This document shows positions 63,734 through 64,000 of a stretch of DNA of 64,000 bases, in pieces. Numbering within the stretch: position 1 is the stretch's first letter; each line of letters starts with the position of its first letter. The position numbers and the translations under genes were made by a program. The notes under the pieces were generated by a model. That model had not been told where the DNA came from and made no database searches. It worked only from the letters and a program-made list of their open reading frames with translations. This DNA is from Bacteroides zoogleoformans. Its GTDB lineage: Bacteria > Bacteroidota > Bacteroidia > Bacteroidales > Bacteroidaceae. The stretch lies in NCBI RefSeq assembly GCF_002998435.1, contig NZ_CP027231.1, forward strand, positions 2,335,001 to 2,399,000, in the 5' to 3' direction.

Positions 63734-63880
63734 CTAAAAAAGGATAGACCTCACCAAACGCTTTTGAAAAGCCATTTGGTGAGGTCTCTTTTTCGGCAAA
63801 TAATGAAACTCGTACCCCGCATCGTACTCTGTCAGAATGCCGATCAAGTGGTCTTTGTAGAATATGTTGGCTTGTCTCAT
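63734..63880 (-). pseudogene. HipA-like toxin kinase, N-terminal remnant
   Basis: A 48-codon frame begins MRQANIFYKDHLIGILTEYD, the standard N-terminus of Bacteroides HipA kinases, and continues AGYEFHYLP, then loses similarity and stops. The kinase core is absent. The start overlaps the stop of the HipB-like gene (ATGA). The terminator of operon 2 lies inside its 3' end. Confidence 0.7.
63746..63793 (+). terminator. terminator of susCD operon 2
   Basis: AGACCTCACCAAA (63746-63758) and TTTGGTGAGGTCT (63775-63787) form a perfect 13-bp stem, followed by CTTTTT. It lies 46 bp after the susD stop. Confidence 0.92.
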
Positions 63881-63999
63881 TGATTATTCGTTTTTGACGT
63901 AGTAACCATTTCATAATTGAAGAACTCGAGAAGCTGATTCACCTTATCGAGGCGTAGCGTTTCCTTTCCTTGTTCAAGGTCGCGAACGAAGCGCAATCC
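63877..63999 (-). CDS. HipB-like antitoxin, C-terminal part (partial)
   Basis: The frame continues off the right edge. The visible 40 residues read GLRFVRDLEQGKETLRLD, then KVNQLLEFFNYEM, the end of an XRE/HipB helix-turn-helix antitoxin. It overlaps the HipA-like start. With its partner truncated, it may now act only as a DNA-binding repressor or be a relic. Confidence 0.75.
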   Translation of the reverse strand, partial: GLRFVRDLEQGKETLRLDKVNQLLEFFNYEMVTTSKTNNQ

Positions 64000-64000
64000 T

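Overview
This window is chromosomal DNA from a Bacteroidales bacterium, most likely a Bacteroides species. The evidence is three SusC/SusD outer-membrane uptake pairs, Bacteroides-type promoters (-33 TTTG, -7 TAnnTTTG), an ECF sigma factor, Bacteroides families such as DUF4491, DUF4294 and PCMD, and remnants of insertion sequences resembling Bacteroides elements. The exact species cannot be decided from the sequence alone.

Layout. 1-4510: the end of a polysaccharide utilisation locus (SusC tail, SusD, a surface lipoprotein, a GH110-type alpha-galactosidase). 4695-4890: a rearranged transposase remnant. 4962-11696, minus strand: DEAD-box helicase, an unusual tyrosine phosphatase, an ECF sigma factor, a PPOX/Nim-like flavoprotein and RNase R. 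11796-12072: copy A of a dispersed repeat. 12283-14246: a sugar/lipid-type epimerase coupled to a PAP2 membrane enzyme. 14496-17630: tRNA-Arg, then korAB. 18063-25356: an outer-membrane barrel protein, then a six-gene operon (LolA-like carrier, two FtsX-type permeases, ATPase, outer-membrane barrel, alpha/beta hydrolase lipoprotein) that looks like an envelope export system. 25456-36446: mostly housekeeping and conserved genes (miaB, CoA-transferase, radical SAM, Lrp/AsnC) with IS debris and a palindrome cluster. 36524-39246: an accessory islet with repeat copy B, a DprA-like/RhuM gene pair, a truncated gene and an IS481-like transposase remnant. 39248-51971: barrel and PCMD lipoprotein genes, an MscS remnant, EamA, ribD, prmC-recX, pyrE, argH, tRNA-Gly, tRNA-Leu, rpmH, efp, a GT2, radC and an ATPase.

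The most striking region is 52509-63700. Two complete susCD operons point away from each other and a tyrosine recombinase lies between them. The minus-strand susC is intact. The plus-strand susC has no promoter, signal peptide or N-terminal domain and starts inside a 79-bp sequence that is repeated in inverted orientation inside the intact susC. The two repeat copies differ at only four positions, all synonymous, and lie in the same reading frame. Inverting the 2.26-kb segment would move the single promoter and signal-peptide block from one susC to the other and give an in-frame 1080-residue protein. This is a two-state surface-transporter switch that carries its own recombinase. Related SusC/SusD DNA inversions are known in B. 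fragilis, so the principle is established, but this particular locus may be undescribed. A truncated HipBA toxin-antitoxin module flanks it at the window edge.
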